From Couchioplanes caeruleus (GTDB lineage Bacteria > Actinomycetota > Actinomycetes > Mycobacteriales > Micromonosporaceae), in the NCBI RefSeq assembly GCF_003751945.1, contig NZ_RJKL01000001.1, positions 2,976,001 to 3,040,000 of the forward strand: a stretch of DNA of 64,000 bases, given 5' to 3'. The notes beneath the pieces are model-generated. The model was not told the DNA's origin, made no database searches, and saw only the letters and a list, made by a program, of their open reading frames with translations. The position numbers were made by a program, and so were the translations under genes. Of the stretch, positions 36,571 to 46,955 are shown in pieces. The first letter of the stretch is position 1; each line of letters begins with the position of its first letter.

Positions 36571-39345
36571 GTGGAGCACTGGGAATTCGTCGGTCGCGCC
36601 GACGAGTTGGCCCGCCTCCGCAGCGTCGCGACCAGCGAGTCCGAGCGGGGCCTGATCCTCAGTGGGGTTGCCGGCATCGGGAAGAGCCGGTTGCTGCGCG
36701 AGGCGGTCACCGGCCTTCCGACGGACAAGTGGGCGGTGTTCTCCGCCTCGGCCACCATCGCGAGTTCCGGACTGCCCTTCGGTGGTCTCGCCCAGATCCT
36801 GCCGCCGGACCCGCCCGCCGGCCTCTCCCCCGCCGGGCTGCTGCGGTGGGCCGCCGAGGCCCTGCACACCGCCGCCGGTGACTGCCCGATCGTGCTCGCC
36901 GTCGACGACGCCCACCTGCTCGATCCGCCCTCGGCGGCGCTGGCGCACCTGCTCGTCCGCGAGGGCGCGACGCTGCTCGCCACCCTGCGGACCTCCGAGC
37001 CGGTCCCGCCGCCGATCTCCGCACTGTGGACCGAGGGTCTCGTCGGCCACGCCGAGCTGGCACCGCTGCACACCGACGAGTCCCAGGCGCTGCTCACCGC
37101 CCTGACCGGCGGCCCGGTCGAGGCGGGGTCCGCACAACGGCTCGGCCGGCTGGGTGGCGGCAATCCGCTGCTGCTGCGCGAGCTGGTCATGGCCGCGGTC
37201 CGCGGCGGGGAGCTGCTCCCGGCGTACGGTTTCTGGCGCTGGACCGGCCGCCTCATGCTGGCGCCGAGCCTGGCAGAGCTGGTCGACGCCCGGGTCGGCA
37301 GCCTGACGGCCGGGGTCCGCGACGTCCTGGAGCTCACCTCCTTCGGCGAGCCGATCGGCCTGCCGCTGCTGCTGCGCGCCGCCGACCCGGCCGACGTCGA
37401 GGCCGCCGAGGAGCGCGGGCTGATCCGGGTGACCCGCGACGAACGCCGGCGCGACGTGAGCCTGGCGCACCCGCTCTACGGCGAGGTCGTGCGCCGCCGG
37501 TGCCCGGTCACCCGCGCCCGGCGGCTGTTGGCCACCCTCGCCGACCTGGTGGAAGCCGTCGGTGCCCGGCGCCGCGACGATCTGCTGCGGGTCGCGGTCT
37601 GGCGGCTCGACTCCGGCACGGCCCAGAACGGCGCGCTGCTGCTCGACGCGGCGTCCCAGGCCTTCGCCCGCTTCGACATCGGCCTGGCCTGCCGCCTGGC
37701 GTCCGCCGCCCACGACGCCACCACCCATAGCCCCGCCACCCACGACGCCACCACCCACAGCCCCGCCACCCACGAAACCGCCACCCACAGCCCCGCCACC
37801 CGCAAAACCGCCACGTACAGCCCCGCCACCCACGAAACCGCCACCCACAGCCCCGCCACCCGCGAGACCGCCACCATCCACAAGCGCGCGATCCACAAGC
37901 CCGGCGCCCGCGGACCAGGCCCGGCCGTCGAGCTGCTGGCCACGGCGCTGCTCTTCGCGGACGAGCCCGAGGAAGCCCTGGCGGTCCTGGACGCGTCGCC
38001 GGAGGACGGCGCCCGGTGGGCCACCGCCCGCGCGACGGTGGAGTTCTTCGGCCTGGGCAGGCCCGAGGCCGCCGACGCGCTCGCCGCCGCCCGGCACGCC
38101 GACCCGGCCGACGCGGCGCGCATCACCGCCGTCGAGTCCTTCATCCGCCTCCAGTGCGACCAGGCTTCCCGGGCCCGGGAGCTCGCGGTCGGCGTCCTCG
38201 GCAACCCGGCGGCGAGCGATTCCGCCCGCGGGCTGGCGCGGTGCGTACTCGCCTTCCTGGCGGCGCTCGCCGGCGACCCCGACGGCGCGTGCGAGCTGCT
38301 CACGACCGCCGGTGCCGACAGCGCGGCCTGGCGGCGGGACATCCCGGCCCTGCAGTACGCGCTGCAGATGTGCGAGGGCACGCTGGCGAGCGTCTCGCTG
38401 GACCTGCCGGCGATCGACCGGATCGTCACCGCGGAGTTCGCCACCCTCGCCCAGATCGGCGGCTTCGGCTTCGGTTCGGGCTGGGTGTCGCTGCTGGAGT
38501 GCCGGGCCGCATGGCTGGCGGGCCGCACCGACGAGGCGCTGCGGGCGGTGGAGCAGGCCTGTGCCGCGCTCGCCATGACCCGCGTCTACGACGGCTGCGC
38601 CCACTTCGCCCGGGCCCTCATCGCGGCGCAACGCGGCGATCACGCCCTGGCCCGGTCGTCGCTGGAGATTGCGGACTCGGGGGCCGGCCACGCCACCGGC
38701 CTCTACTACGCCTGGCGGCAGCAGGCCCGAGCCTGGACCCACGCCTGCGCGGGAGATCCGGCGACGGCCGTACGCCTGCTGCTCGACGTCGCCGCCCGCC
38801 TACGCACGGCGGGTTTCCGCGCGGTGGAGTTGCTGGTGCTCTACGACCTCGTCCGGCTGGGCAGCCCCGAGCTCGCCGCCGCCCGGATGGCCGAGCTGGC
38901 CGCGTCCGTCGGCGGGCGGGCGACCCCGCTGCTGGTGCGCCACGCGTGCGCCGGCACGGAGGGCGAGGCGCACCTCGCGGTGGCCCGGGAGTTCTCCGTA
39001 CTCGGCTATCAGGTGTTCGCGGCTGAGGCGGCCGCCCGCGCGGTTCAGATCTTCCGCACCGATCGGGATCCGCGGGCACTGGGCGCCAGCACCCTGCTCG
39101 CCGATCTGCTGGCCCGCTGCGAGACCCTCCGGACCCCCGCCCTGCTGGCGGTCCAGCCGGCGCTGACCGTCCGTGAACGCCAGGTCGCGGAGCTGGCCGC
39201 GGGTGGGGTCCGCAGCCGCGAAATCGCCGACCGGCTCTTCCTGTCGCCACGCACCGTGGAGAACCACCTACAGCGCGTCTACACCAAGCTCGGAGTGAGC
39301 GGCCGCAACGAGCTGGCGCCCGCACTGCGATTGCTGCCGCAATAG
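36571..39345 (+). CDS. Large LuxR-family ATPase regulator (LAL/MalT-like)
   Basis: A 924-residue regulator from GTG 36571 (VEHWEFVGRADELARLRS). An AAA ATPase module follows: Walker A GVAGIGKSRLLREA (about residues 28-41) and Walker B CPIVLAVDDAHLLD. The central part is helical and TPR-like. The C-terminus is a LuxR helix-turn-helix: LTVRERQVAELAAGGVRSREIADRLFLSPRTVENHLQRVYTKLG. Residues 381-440 are six 10-residue repeats of the type HDATTHSPAT that look inserted. LAL proteins typically switch on pathway genes after ligand and ATP binding; the target is unknown. The next genes are pncB and pncA. Confidence 0.88.
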   Translation: MEHWEFVGRADELARLRSVATSESERGLILSGVAGIGKSRLLREAVTGLPTDKWAVFSASATIASSGLPFGGLAQILPPDPPAGLSPAGLLRWAAEALHTAAGDCPIVLAVDDAHLLDPPSAALAHLLVREGATLLATLRTSEPVPPPISALWTEGLVGHAELAPLHTDESQALLTALTGGPVEAGSAQRLGRLGGGNPLLLRELVMAAVRGGELLPAYGFWRWTGRLMLAPSLAELVDARVGSLTAGVRDVLELTSFGEPIGLPLLLRAADPADVEAAEERGLIRVTRDERRRDVSLAHPLYGEVVRRRCPVTRARRLLATLADLVEAVGARRRDDLLRVAVWRLDSGTAQNGALLLDAASQAFARFDIGLACRLASAAHDATTHSPATHDATTHSPATHETATHSPATRKTATYSPATHETATHSPATRETATIHKRAIHKPGARGPGPAVELLATALLFADEPEEALAVLDASPEDGARWATARATVEFFGLGRPEAADALAAARHADPADAARITAVESFIRLQCDQASRARELAVGVLGNPAASDSARGLARCVLAFLAALAGDPDGACELLTTAGADSAAWRRDIPALQYALQMCEGTLASVSLDLPAIDRIVTAEFATLAQIGGFGFGSGWVSLLECRAAWLAGRTDEALRAVEQACAALAMTRVYDGCAHFARALIAAQRGDHALARSSLEIADSGAGHATGLYYAWRQQARAWTHACAGDPATAVRLLLDVAARLRTAGFRAVELLVLYDLVRLGSPELAAARMAELAASVGGRATPLLVRHACAGTEGEAHLAVAREFSVLGYQVFAAEAAARAVQIFRTDRDPRALGASTLLADLLARCETLRTPALLAVQPALTVRERQVAELAAGGVRSREIADRLFLSPRTVENHLQRVYTKLGVSGRNELAPALRLLPQ
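37711..37890 (+). repeat. Six 30-bp tandem repeats inside the LAL regulator gene
   Basis: Units start at 37711, 37741, 37771, 37801, 37831 and 37861 with the core CACGACGCCACCACCCA then TAGCCCCGCCACC. All units keep the reading frame and encode HxxATxSPAT decapeptides; the sixth has diverged. The array falls between helical segments of the regulator. Confidence 0.9.
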
Positions 39346-39354
39346 GGTAGGGGC

Positions 39355-40644
39355 GTGACTGCCGCATTCTCTCCCGCGTTGCTGACCGATCAGTACGAGC
39401 TGACCATGGTGAGTGCGGCCCTCAGGGACGGGACGGCGCATCGCCGCAGCGTCTTCGAGGTGTTCGCCCGCAGACTGCCCAGCGGGCGCCGCTACGGCGT
39501 GGCCGCCGGCCAGGGACGGCTGATGGAGCTGGTCCGCGACTTCCGCTTCACCGACGAGGACGTGACCTTCCTGCGGAAGGCGGGCATCGTCGACGAGGCC
39601 ACGGCATCCTGGCTCGCGGACTATCGGTTCACGGGCGACATCGACGGGTACGCCGAGGGCGAGCTCTTCTTCCCCGGCTCCCCGATCCTCACCGTGTCCG
39701 GCGGGTTCGCGGAGTGCGTGGTGCTGGAGACGCTGATCCTGTCGGTGCTCAACCACGACTGCGCCATCGCCTCGGCGGCCGCCCGGATGGTCACCGCCGC
39801 GCGAGGCCGGCCGATCATCGAGATGGGCTCCCGGCGTACGCACGAAGAGGCCGCCGTGGCCGCGGCCCGCGCGGCCTACCTCGCGGGTTTTGCCTCCACG
39901 TCGAATCTCGCGGCGGGCGGGCGCTACGGCATTCCGACCACGGGTACGTCCGCGCACGCCTTCACCCTGCTCCACGACGACGAACCGGCCGCGTTCGCCT
40001 CGCAGGTGGCGGCGCTGGGCAAGAACACGACGCTGCTGGTGGACACGTACGACATCGCGCAGGGCATCCGCAACGCCATCGCGGTGGCAGGCCCGGACCT
40101 GCGGGCGATCCGCATCGACTCGGGCGACCTGTCGGTCCTGGCCCAGCACTCCCGCGAACTGCTCGACACCCTCGGGGCCACCGAAACGAAGATCATCGTC
40201 TCGGGCGACATGGACGAGTACGCGATCGCGACCCTGGCCGCGGAGCCGGTCGACATGTACGGCGCGGGCACGGCGGTGGTCACCGGCTCCGGGGCACCCA
40301 CGGCCGGGCTGGTCTACAAGCTGGTCGAGGTGGAGGGCCGGGCGGTGGTGAAGCGCTCGGAGAACAAGGCGACGGTCGGCGGCCGCAAGACGGCGATCCG
40401 CCGCCACAAGCCCACCGGCACGGCCACCGAGGAGATCGTCGTCTCCCAGGGCGTGCCCGATCACCAGCCGAACGACCGGCTGCTGCAGCGCTCCTTCGTG
40501 GTCGGCGGCGAGGTGGCCGAGGCGTCGACGCTGGCGGAGTCGCGCGAGCATCTGCGGCAGTGCCTGATCTCGATCCCGTGGGAGGGGCTCAAGCTCTCGG
40601 CCGGAGACCCGGCCGTCCCCGTCACGGTCGTCCCCACCACCTGA
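39355..40644 (+). CDS. pncB: Nicotinate phosphoribosyltransferase
   Basis: A 429-residue enzyme of NAD salvage that joins nicotinate to PRPP. Recognised segments: ALLTDQYELTMVSAALRDG at the N-terminus, VFEVFARRLPSGRRYGVAAG, EMGSRRTHEEAAVAAARAAYLAGF, GTSAHAFTL, and IRIDSGDLSVLAQHSR with the catalytic region. GTG start, ten bases after the regulator stop. pncA follows, so deamidation and phosphoribosylation of nicotinamide are cotranscribed. Confidence 0.96.
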   Translation: MTAAFSPALLTDQYELTMVSAALRDGTAHRRSVFEVFARRLPSGRRYGVAAGQGRLMELVRDFRFTDEDVTFLRKAGIVDEATASWLADYRFTGDIDGYAEGELFFPGSPILTVSGGFAECVVLETLILSVLNHDCAIASAAARMVTAARGRPIIEMGSRRTHEEAAVAAARAAYLAGFASTSNLAAGGRYGIPTTGTSAHAFTLLHDDEPAAFASQVAALGKNTTLLVDTYDIAQGIRNAIAVAGPDLRAIRIDSGDLSVLAQHSRELLDTLGATETKIIVSGDMDEYAIATLAAEPVDMYGAGTAVVTGSGAPTAGLVYKLVEVEGRAVVKRSENKATVGGRKTAIRRHKPTGTATEEIVVSQGVPDHQPNDRLLQRSFVVGGEVAEASTLAESREHLRQCLISIPWEGLKLSAGDPAVPVTVVPTT

Positions 40645-40669
40645 CCGGCCGAAGCATCCCGGAGGAACC

Positions 40670-41254
40670 ATGCCTCGCGCTCTGATCATCGTCGACGTCC
40701 AGAACGACTTCTGCGAGGGCGGCTCGCTGGCCGTCCAGGGCGGCGCCGGCGTGGCAGCCGCCATCTCCTCGGCGCTCGCCGGCGCCGAGGGCCGCTGGGA
40801 CCACGTGGTGGCGACGAAGGACTACCACGTCGACCCGGGTGCGCACTTCAGCTCGCACCCCGACTTCGTGGACTCGTGGCCGGTGCACTGCGTGGTGGGC
40901 ACGCCCGGCTCGGAGTTCCATCCGGCGTTGGCCACGGACCGGGTGGAGGCGGTCTTCCACAAGGGCGAGCGCGCGGCGGCGTACTCCGGCTTCGAGGGCC
41001 ACACCGACACCGGCGAGGGCCTGGCGGAGTGGCTGCAGGACCGCGACGTGACCGAGGTCGACGTGGTGGGCATCGCGACCGACCACTGCGTGCGGGCGAC
41101 GGCGCTGGACGCCAAGGAGGCGGGCTTCGGCACCACGGTGCTGCTGGACCTGACGGCCGGCGTCGCACCGGCGACCACGGCGGCGGCGCTGGCGCAGTTC
41201 GAGGAGGCCGCGGTGAGGACGTCGGGCGACCCGATCGTCATCACCGCACCCTGA
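40670..41254 (+). CDS. pncA: Nicotinamidase/pyrazinamidase
   Basis: A 194-residue cysteine hydrolase converting nicotinamide to nicotinate. The catalytic triad is visible as Asp9 (IIVDVQNDF), Lys98 (VFHKGER) and Cys140 (IATDHCVRATALDA); metal ligands are Asp51, His53, His59 and His73 (KDYHVDPGAHFSSHP). GGAGGAACC precedes the ATG. It lies 25 bases after pncB, whose substrate it makes. Confidence 0.96.
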   Translation: MPRALIIVDVQNDFCEGGSLAVQGGAGVAAAISSALAGAEGRWDHVVATKDYHVDPGAHFSSHPDFVDSWPVHCVVGTPGSEFHPALATDRVEAVFHKGERAAAYSGFEGHTDTGEGLAEWLQDRDVTEVDVVGIATDHCVRATALDAKEAGFGTTVLLDLTAGVAPATTAAALAQFEEAAVRTSGDPIVITAP

Positions 41255-41270
41255 GCCCGGCCCGCCCGGC

Positions 41271-42563
41271 TCAGCGGGTGGGGACCGGCGTGTCGTCCTG
41301 CCTCGGGAACTCGACCGCGGGGCCGGCCTCGCCGCGATCCCAGACGCCCTCTCCGGTCCGCGCCGGGACGCCTTCGGCGGCTTCCTCGGGCTCGGCGCCG
41401 CGGCGGCGGAGTTCCGCCGGGAGCACCAGCAACGCCACCGCGAGCCCCACGCCACCGACCGCCGCGAATCCCCAGGCCGGCGACGTCGCGTCCATCACCA
41501 TGCCCGCCAGCGGTGCGCCCAGCGCGACACCCACCGTCAGAGACGAGTTGTGCCAGCCCATCGCCTCGCCGCGGGCGGCGGCGGGGGTCAGCCGGCTCAC
41601 CGCGTCCGCCGTGGCGGTAATCGTCGGGGCGCACAGAGCGCCCGCGGGCAGCAGGAGGAACCCGAGCAGCCACCAGTGACTGCCGCCCAGGCCCACGGGG
41701 ATCGTGAGCAGGGCCATCGGGGCCAGCAGCAGCAACGGCGACAGGCCTCGCTTGACCGTTCCGTACGCGAAGCCGCCCAGCAACGAGTAGGCGGCCCACA
41801 TGGCGAGTACCGCCCCGGTCCACTCGACCTCGCCGGAGTGCTGGAGCACGGCCACCACCGCGACGTCCGTGCCGCTGAGCACCAGGGTGGCGGCGCTGCT
41901 GGTGGCCAGCACCGCGATCAGGCGGGGTCGCAGCCAGGCGCTGCGAGGGACCCGCTCGCCGGCCGAGATCGGCGCCTCGTCCTCGCCCCGGATCGGCGGG
42001 TTGAGCAGGTAGAGGCCGATGCCGGAGGCCAGGATGCCGGCGCCGACGGTGAACATCGCGACACGCGCCCCCGCGGTCGTGGAGATCAGGACGCCCAGGG
42101 CGGGCCCGGCCATGAACGACAGCTCGGTGGTGATCGAGTCGAGCGCGAAGGCGGGCAGCCGATGGGACTCCGGGGCCAGCGCGGCGATCGACTGCCGGGC
42201 CACCGAGAACGCGGGGAGCGTCAGGAACCCGCCGATCAGGGCGGCGACGAGCAGAGCCCAGTACGGCAGGGACTGCGCCGCGGTCCAGAACGTCACCTCG
42301 GCGGCGGTGGTGAGCACCAGCACGGGCCGCAGCCCCTTGCGGTCGGTGATCCGCCCCAGGACGGGAGCGCCCAGCGAGCCACCGATGGTGAAGGCGGCGC
42401 CGACCAAGCCGGCGGCGCCGTACCCGAGGTGGAGATCCTGGGTGACGTGCAGCGTGAGCACGACCGTCCCTGCGGTGATGGGTATCCGGGCGAGGGTCGC
42501 CACGATGAGCAACGACGGGATACCGCGCAGGGCGAGCGTCTCCCGGTAAGGCGTGAGTGTCAT
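41271..42563 (-). CDS. MFS transporter
   Basis: A 430-residue protein with 12 predicted membrane segments in two halves (for example GYGAAGLVGAAFTIGGSLGAPVLG followed by RITDRKGLRPVLVL, the conserved loop 2-3 motif of MFS exporters). The C-terminal tail is charged and Pro-rich. Substrate unknown; it resembles sugar or drug exporters of the DHA1 type. It stands downstream of ctaD but behind a strong terminator, so it has its own promoter. Confidence 0.85.
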   Translation of the reverse strand: MTLTPYRETLALRGIPSLLIVATLARIPITAGTVVLTLHVTQDLHLGYGAAGLVGAAFTIGGSLGAPVLGRITDRKGLRPVLVLTTAAEVTFWTAAQSLPYWALLVAALIGGFLTLPAFSVARQSIAALAPESHRLPAFALDSITTELSFMAGPALGVLISTTAGARVAMFTVGAGILASGIGLYLLNPPIRGEDEAPISAGERVPRSAWLRPRLIAVLATSSAATLVLSGTDVAVVAVLQHSGEVEWTGAVLAMWAAYSLLGGFAYGTVKRGLSPLLLLAPMALLTIPVGLGGSHWWLLGFLLLPAGALCAPTITATADAVSRLTPAAARGEAMGWHNSSLTVGVALGAPLAGMVMDATSPAWGFAAVGGVGLAVALLVLPAELRRRGAEPEEAAEGVPARTGEGVWDRGEAGPAVEFPRQDDTPVPTR

Positions 42564-42652
42564 TACGGTCCTAACCTCCGCCCGACAGTGTCCGCCAGGG
42601 GTACGACATTCCCAACGGATTTGACGGAGCTCACCCCGGCCCCGGCACGAAG

Positions 42653-42685
42653 AAGCCCGCCCCGGCCGATTGCCGGGGCGGGCTT
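42653..42685 (-). terminator. Strong intrinsic terminator after ctaD
   Basis: Perfect 14-bp stem AAGCCCGCCCCGGC (42653-42666) with GCCGGGGCGGGCTT (42672-42685), 5-base loop, followed on the minus strand by CTTCGTG. It lies 13 bases after the ctaD stop. Confidence 0.9.
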
Positions 42686-42698
42686 CTGGTGTCAGTGC

Positions 42699-44447
42699 CT
42701 ACTTGTGGTCGCTCAGGTCTTCCTGGTAGGTCGCACCGCCGTCGGACTCGCCGGTCAGCGGCCGGGCGCCGCCCTCCGGCGGGCCGGCGAGGGATTCGCC
42801 CGCGGCGAGCTCGGGGTACTTGGCGTCGAACGCCGGGCGCTCCGAGCGGATCCGCGGCATGCGGTCGAAGTTACGCAGCGGCGGCGGACAGGACGTCGCC
42901 CACTCGAGAGAGTTGCCCGCGCCCCACGGGTCGTCCACCGTGACGAGCTGGCCGACCTTGTACGACTTCCAGACGTTGTAGATGAACGGCAGGGTCGAGG
43001 CGCCGAGCACGAACGCGCCGATGGTCGAGATCATGTTCAGCGTGGTGAAGCCGTCGTCGGGCTGGTAGTCGGCGTAGCGGCGCGGGAAGCCCTCGGCGCC
43101 GAGCCAGTGCTGCACCAGGAACGTGGCGTGGAAGCCCAGGAACGTCAGCCAGAAGTGGATCTTTCCGAGCCGGTCGTCGAGCATCCGGCCGAACATCTTC
43201 GGGAACCAGAAGTAGATGCCGGAGAACACCGCGAACACGATCGTGCCGAAGAGCACGTAGTGGAAGTGCGCGATGACGAAGTACGAGTCCGACACGTGGA
43301 AGTCGATCGGCGGGGCGGCGAGCAGCACGCCGGAGAGGCCACCGAACAGGAACGTGACCAGGAAGCCGATCGCGAACAGCATCGGCGACTCGAAGCTGAT
43401 CTGGCCGCGCCACATCGTGCCGATCCAGACGAAGAACTTCATGCCGGTCGGTACCGCGATCAGGAAGCTCAGGAAGCTGAAGAACGGCAGCAGCACCTGG
43501 CCGGTGACGAACATGTGGTGCGCCCACACGCTCATCGACAGGGCCGCGATCAGCAGGGTCGCGCCGACCAGACCCTTGTAGCCGAAGACCGGCTTGCGGC
43601 TGAAGACCGGGATGACCTCGGTGATGATGCCGAAGAACGGCAGCGCGATGATGTACACCTCGGGGTGGCCGAAGAACCAGAAGAGGTGCTGCCACAGCAT
43701 CGGGCCGCCGGTGGAGATGTCGAACACATGGGCGCCCAGCACCCGGTCGGCGGCCAGCGCGAACAGCGCGGCGGCCAGGAACGGGAAGACCATGATCACC
43801 AGAAGGCTGGTGACCAGGATGTTCCACGTCATGATCGGCATCCGGAACATGGTCATGCCCGGCGCCCGCAGCGTGATGATCGTCGTGATGATGTTGACGC
43901 CACCCAGGATGGTGCCCAGGCCGGACAGCGCCAGGCCGACCACCCACATGTTGCCGCCGACGCCCGGCGAGTGCAGGTCGTCGCTGAGCGGCGTGTACGC
44001 GAACCAGCCGAAGTCGGCGGCGCCACCGGGGGTGAGGAACCCGCTGATGGTGATCGTGCCGCCGAACAGGTACAGCCAGTAGGCGAAGGCGTTGAGCCGC
44101 GGGAACGACACGTCGGGGGCGCCGATCTGGATCGGCACCACGAAGTTCGCGAAGGCGAACACGATCGGCGTCGCGAAGAACAGCAGCATGATCGTGCCGT
44201 GCATCGTGAACATCTGGTTGTACTGCTCGGGCGACAGGACCTGCATGCCCGGCCGGGCCAGCTCGGTGCGCATGAGCAGGGCCATGAACCCGCCCAGGAT
44301 GTAGAACACGAAGGCGGTGATCATGTACATGATCCCGATCTGCTTCGCGTCCGTCGTCCGCAGGATCCGCGCGAGGGCCGAGCCCTTGACCTGCTGCCTG
44401 ACCGGCCATGGCCGGGTCACGATCGGCTTAGGCGCAACGGTCGTCAC
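42699..44447 (-). CDS. ctaD: Cytochrome c oxidase subunit I (aa3 type)
   Basis: A 582-residue, 12-helix membrane subunit of the terminal oxidase. Heme and copper ligands are visible: [13 protein letters not shown] (heme a His), [13 protein letters not shown] (CuB His with the cross-linked Tyr), [10 protein letters not shown] (CuB His pair), and [10 protein letters not shown] (heme a3 and a His). GTG 44447 has GGAGGAC before it. In many actinobacteria ctaD is separate from ctaC and ctaE, as here. Confidence 0.97.
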   Translation of the reverse strand: MTTVAPKPIVTRPWPVRQQVKGSALARILRTTDAKQIGIMYMITAFVFYILGGFMALLMRTELARPGMQVLSPEQYNQMFTMHGTIMLLFFATPIVFAFANFVVPIQIGAPDVSFPRLNAFAYWLYLFGGTITISGFLTPGGAADFGWFAYTPLSDDLHSPGVGGNMWVVGLALSGLGTILGGVNIITTIITLRAPGMTMFRMPIMTWNILVTSLLVIMVFPFLAAALFALAADRVLGAHVFDISTGGPMLWQHLFWFFGHPEVYIIALPFFGIITEVIPVFSRKPVFGYKGLVGATLLIAALSMSVWAHHMFVTGQVLLPFFSFLSFLIAVPTGMKFFVWIGTMWRGQISFESPMLFAIGFLVTFLFGGLSGVLLAAPPIDFHVSDSYFVIAHFHYVLFGTIVFAVFSGIYFWFPKMFGRMLDDRLGKIHFWLTFLGFHATFLVQHWLGAEGFPRRYADYQPDDGFTTLNMISTIGAFVLGASTLPFIYNVWKSYKVGQLVTVDDPWGAGNSLEWATSCPPPLRNFDRMPRIRSERPAFDAKYPELAAGESLAGPPEGGARPLTGESDGGATYQEDLSDHK

Positions 44448-44481
44448 GGATGTCCTCCGGTGTCTCGTTTCGTCCCACTGC

Positions 44482-44505
44482 GTACGCCTGAGATCAAAGG
44501 CGTAC
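44482..44505 (-). terminator. Hairpin between the FAD monooxygenase and ctaD
   Basis: 8-bp inverted repeat GTACGCCT (44482-44489) and AGGCGTAC (44498-44505) with an 8-base loop. No T-run, so it could be an operator of ctaD instead. Confidence 0.35.
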
Positions 44506-44571
44506 TCCGCAGGCAGAATAGTCCCCCGCCGACCTTCGGCGAGCACGGGGTGACCAACGACCATCCACGTC

Positions 44572-45681
44572 TCAGAACGGCTCCACGAGCGGCCGGTAGT
44601 GACCGGTGAAGATCTGCTGGCCCCGCCTGCGCAGCATAGGGTCGCGCTCGACCGGGATCTCGTCCCGGGTCCGGTCCCGCTCGTGGGTCTGCTCGCGGAC
44701 CAGGTCACAACGGTCCCGCCGGCGTCCTTCATATGCCCGCAGGGCTGCGGAAACGTCGCCACCGGCGGCGCTGAGCACCTCGCCGAGGACGACGGCGTCC
44801 TCCAGGGCCATCGCCGCACCCTGGGCGAGGCTCGGCGCGGTGGCGTGAGCGGCGTCACCGACCAGCAGCACCGGCCCGGCGGTCCAGGCGTCGATCGCCA
44901 CCTCGTCGGTGCGGGCGACCTGCACCTTCTCCACGGCGTCGAGGATCGCCGGCACGCATCCGCCGAAGTCGCCGAACAGCTCGCGCAGCCGTGCGCGAGG
45001 ATCCGGCGGATTGGGCATCCCGGGCTCGGCCGTCTCGTCGGCGTAGCAATACAGCCGCCGGCCGCCCATCGGCATGGCCACGAACTGGCAACGGTCGCCG
45101 AGGAACGCCGTCCAGTCGCTGAGCACGGGCCCGCCGCTGACCACGCTGCGGTAGACGATCTGCCCGGTCGGCACCGCGGCGCCGCCGAGGCCGGCCTTTT
45201 CGCGGATCGTGGAGCGCCGCCCGTCGGCGCCGACCACCAGGTCGTACTCCGCGACGCTGCCGTCGCCGAACTCGACCTTGGCAGCGCCGTCGATGATGGC
45301 CAGGTCACGCACAGCGGTGTCGTAGCGCACCGCCCCGCCGACGCCGGTGAGCAGCACCTGCTGCAGGTCGGCGCGGGACAACGCGCGTGACTCCCCCACT
45401 CCGGCCCAGAGCGCGGCGACATCCAGCTCGAAGAGCTCGCCACCGGCGCTGTCCAGGAAGACCTGGCGGAAGATCAGGTCGCCGAGGGGCCGCAGCGGCG
45501 CGTCGAGGCCCAGCAGGCGCATGGCGCGCGACGCGTTGCCTGGCAGGAAGATGCCGGCGCCGGGGCTCATCGTGGCGGGAAGTTCCTCCACCACGTCGGG
45601 ACGGAAGCCGGCGATCCGCAGCCCCCTGGCGGCGGCGAGACCACTGACACCAGCGCCCACGACCAGGATGCGCAAGGTCAT
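44572..45681 (-). CDS. FAD-dependent aromatic-type monooxygenase
   Basis: A 369-residue flavoprotein: N-terminal Rossmann motif [18 protein letters not shown], the DG motif [14 protein letters not shown], and the second FAD site [26 protein letters not shown]. These three mark class A hydroxylases such as salicylate or 3-hydroxybenzoate monooxygenases. Substrate unknown. It sits apart from any catabolic cluster, upstream of ctaD on the same strand. Confidence 0.88.
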   Translation of the reverse strand: MTLRILVVGAGVSGLAAARGLRIAGFRPDVVEELPATMSPGAGIFLPGNASRAMRLLGLDAPLRPLGDLIFRQVFLDSAGGELFELDVAALWAGVGESRALSRADLQQVLLTGVGGAVRYDTAVRDLAIIDGAAKVEFGDGSVAEYDLVVGADGRRSTIREKAGLGGAAVPTGQIVYRSVVSGGPVLSDWTAFLGDRCQFVAMPMGGRRLYCYADETAEPGMPNPPDPRARLRELFGDFGGCVPAILDAVEKVQVARTDEVAIDAWTAGPVLLVGDAAHATAPSLAQGAAMALEDAVVLGEVLSAAGGDVSAALRAYEGRRRDRCDLVREQTHERDRTRDEIPVERDPMLRRRGQQIFTGHYRPLVEPF

Positions 45682-45822
45682 CGCAGCAACGCCTCCGAGG
45701 GGTGGTGGATACGCGTCGGAGCCAAGACACTACCCGGCGCCACTGACGCTTGAAACCCACGATCATCGCGGCGTCCGATTTGTTCAAGACGAACACTCCA
45801 GCGTGCTCGTAGCGTATCGCTC

Positions 45823-46215
45823 ATGGCACCTACCTTTGCTGCGATCGGCCTAGCGGTGGCCGACATGGGAAAGTCACTCGCGTTCTATCGCCGGCTCGGC
45901 CTCGACATTCCGGCCGGTGCCGAGGACGCGCCGCACGTGGAAGCCACCCTGCCCGGTGGCGTCAAGGTCATGTGGGACACCCATGAGACCATCCGGTCGT
46001 TCGATCCGGACTTCTCCGTCGTTCCCGGCGCCGGACGGATCAGCCTCGCCTTCGCCTGCGCCGGTCCGGCCGACGTGGACCGTACGCACGCCGCCCTGGT
46101 CGAGGCCGGCCACGAATCCCATCTGGCACCGTGGGACGCACCCTGGGGCCAGCGCTACGCCGTCGTGCTCGACCCCGACGGCAACGGCGTGGACCTCTTC
46201 GCACCCCTCACGTGA
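45823..46215 (+). CDS. VOC (glyoxalase-like) family protein
   Basis: A 130-residue VOC protein: FAAIGLAVADMGKSLAFYRRLGLDIP and ISLAFACAGPADVDRTHAALVEAGHES, ending YAVVLDPDGNGVDLFAP. The two half-modules are complete. Substrate unknown. The 3' end overlaps by eight bases the convergent AraC-family gene. Confidence 0.88.
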   Translation: MAPTFAAIGLAVADMGKSLAFYRRLGLDIPAGAEDAPHVEATLPGGVKVMWDTHETIRSFDPDFSVVPGAGRISLAFACAGPADVDRTHAALVEAGHESHLAPWDAPWGQRYAVVLDPDGNGVDLFAPLT

Positions 46216-46873
46216 CCAGCTCGCTCAGCGGCACCCCGGACAGGGCCTTCACGTCGCGCGCGAGGTGGGCCTGGTCGGCGTAGCCCGCCGTCACCGACAC
46301 GTCGGCGAACGGACGGCCACGCCGGGCCAGCCCCACCGCCGTCTGCAGCCGCAGGATCCGGGCGAGCGTCTTGGGCCCGTACCCGAAGGCGGCCCGGCAT
46401 CGTCGTTGGAGCTGCCGGGAGCTGAGGCCGCAGGAGTCGGCGATCGCGCCGACCGGCACGCCGGCGCGCGCTCCCGCGGCGACCGCGACCATCGTCCGGT
46501 CCGGGGTCCGCCATCGGCGCCGGGCGAAGTCCTCCAGCGCCGCGAGCGGGTCGCCGGCCTCGGCCAGCGGGCGCACCCGGGCCGGCGTCACCATGTCCGC
46601 CAGGGGCACCCGGCGGTCGGTGAGCTCGTCGGCGGGCACCCCGAGCACCGCGGCGCCGACGCCGTCGGCGAACCGCAACGCGACCAGCGTGCTGCCGGGC
46701 GGCGCCGCGGCGAGCTGCGCGGTCGTGTCAGGGCCCGCCACGAAGACGTCGCCGTCCTGCCAGATCACGTCGAGGCAGCCGTCAGGCAGAATCCGCTGGA
46801 TCGTGCTGCCCGGCGGCACCGTGCTGCGCCAGGCGACGACGTGCGGCAGGCTCGAGGCCCATTCGGCGTACAT
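46208..46873 (-). CDS. AraC-family transcriptional regulator
   Basis: A 221-residue protein from ATG 46873. The N-terminal domain (PPGSTIQRILPDGCLDVIWQDGDVFVAGPDTTA) is the DUF6597-like beta sensor found in many actinobacterial AraC proteins; the C-terminal helix-turn-helix pair is VPVGAIADSCGLSSRQLQRRCRAAFGYGPKTLARI then FADVSVTAGYADQAHLARDVKALSGVPLSEL. Convergent with the VOC gene, divergent from the LigD-like gene; a possible regulator of either. Confidence 0.88.
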   Translation of the reverse strand: MYAEWASSLPHVVAWRSTVPPGSTIQRILPDGCLDVIWQDGDVFVAGPDTTAQLAAAPPGSTLVALRFADGVGAAVLGVPADELTDRRVPLADMVTPARVRPLAEAGDPLAALEDFARRRWRTPDRTMVAVAAGARAGVPVGAIADSCGLSSRQLQRRCRAAFGYGPKTLARILRLQTAVGLARRGRPFADVSVTAGYADQAHLARDVKALSGVPLSELVT

Positions 46874-46955
46874 GAGGCGACCCTGGCACGGGGGTACGAC
46901 AGTTCCGCGGCCCGCTCGGAATGACAACGGTGTAGTCCCGGCGGACAATCGGCAC

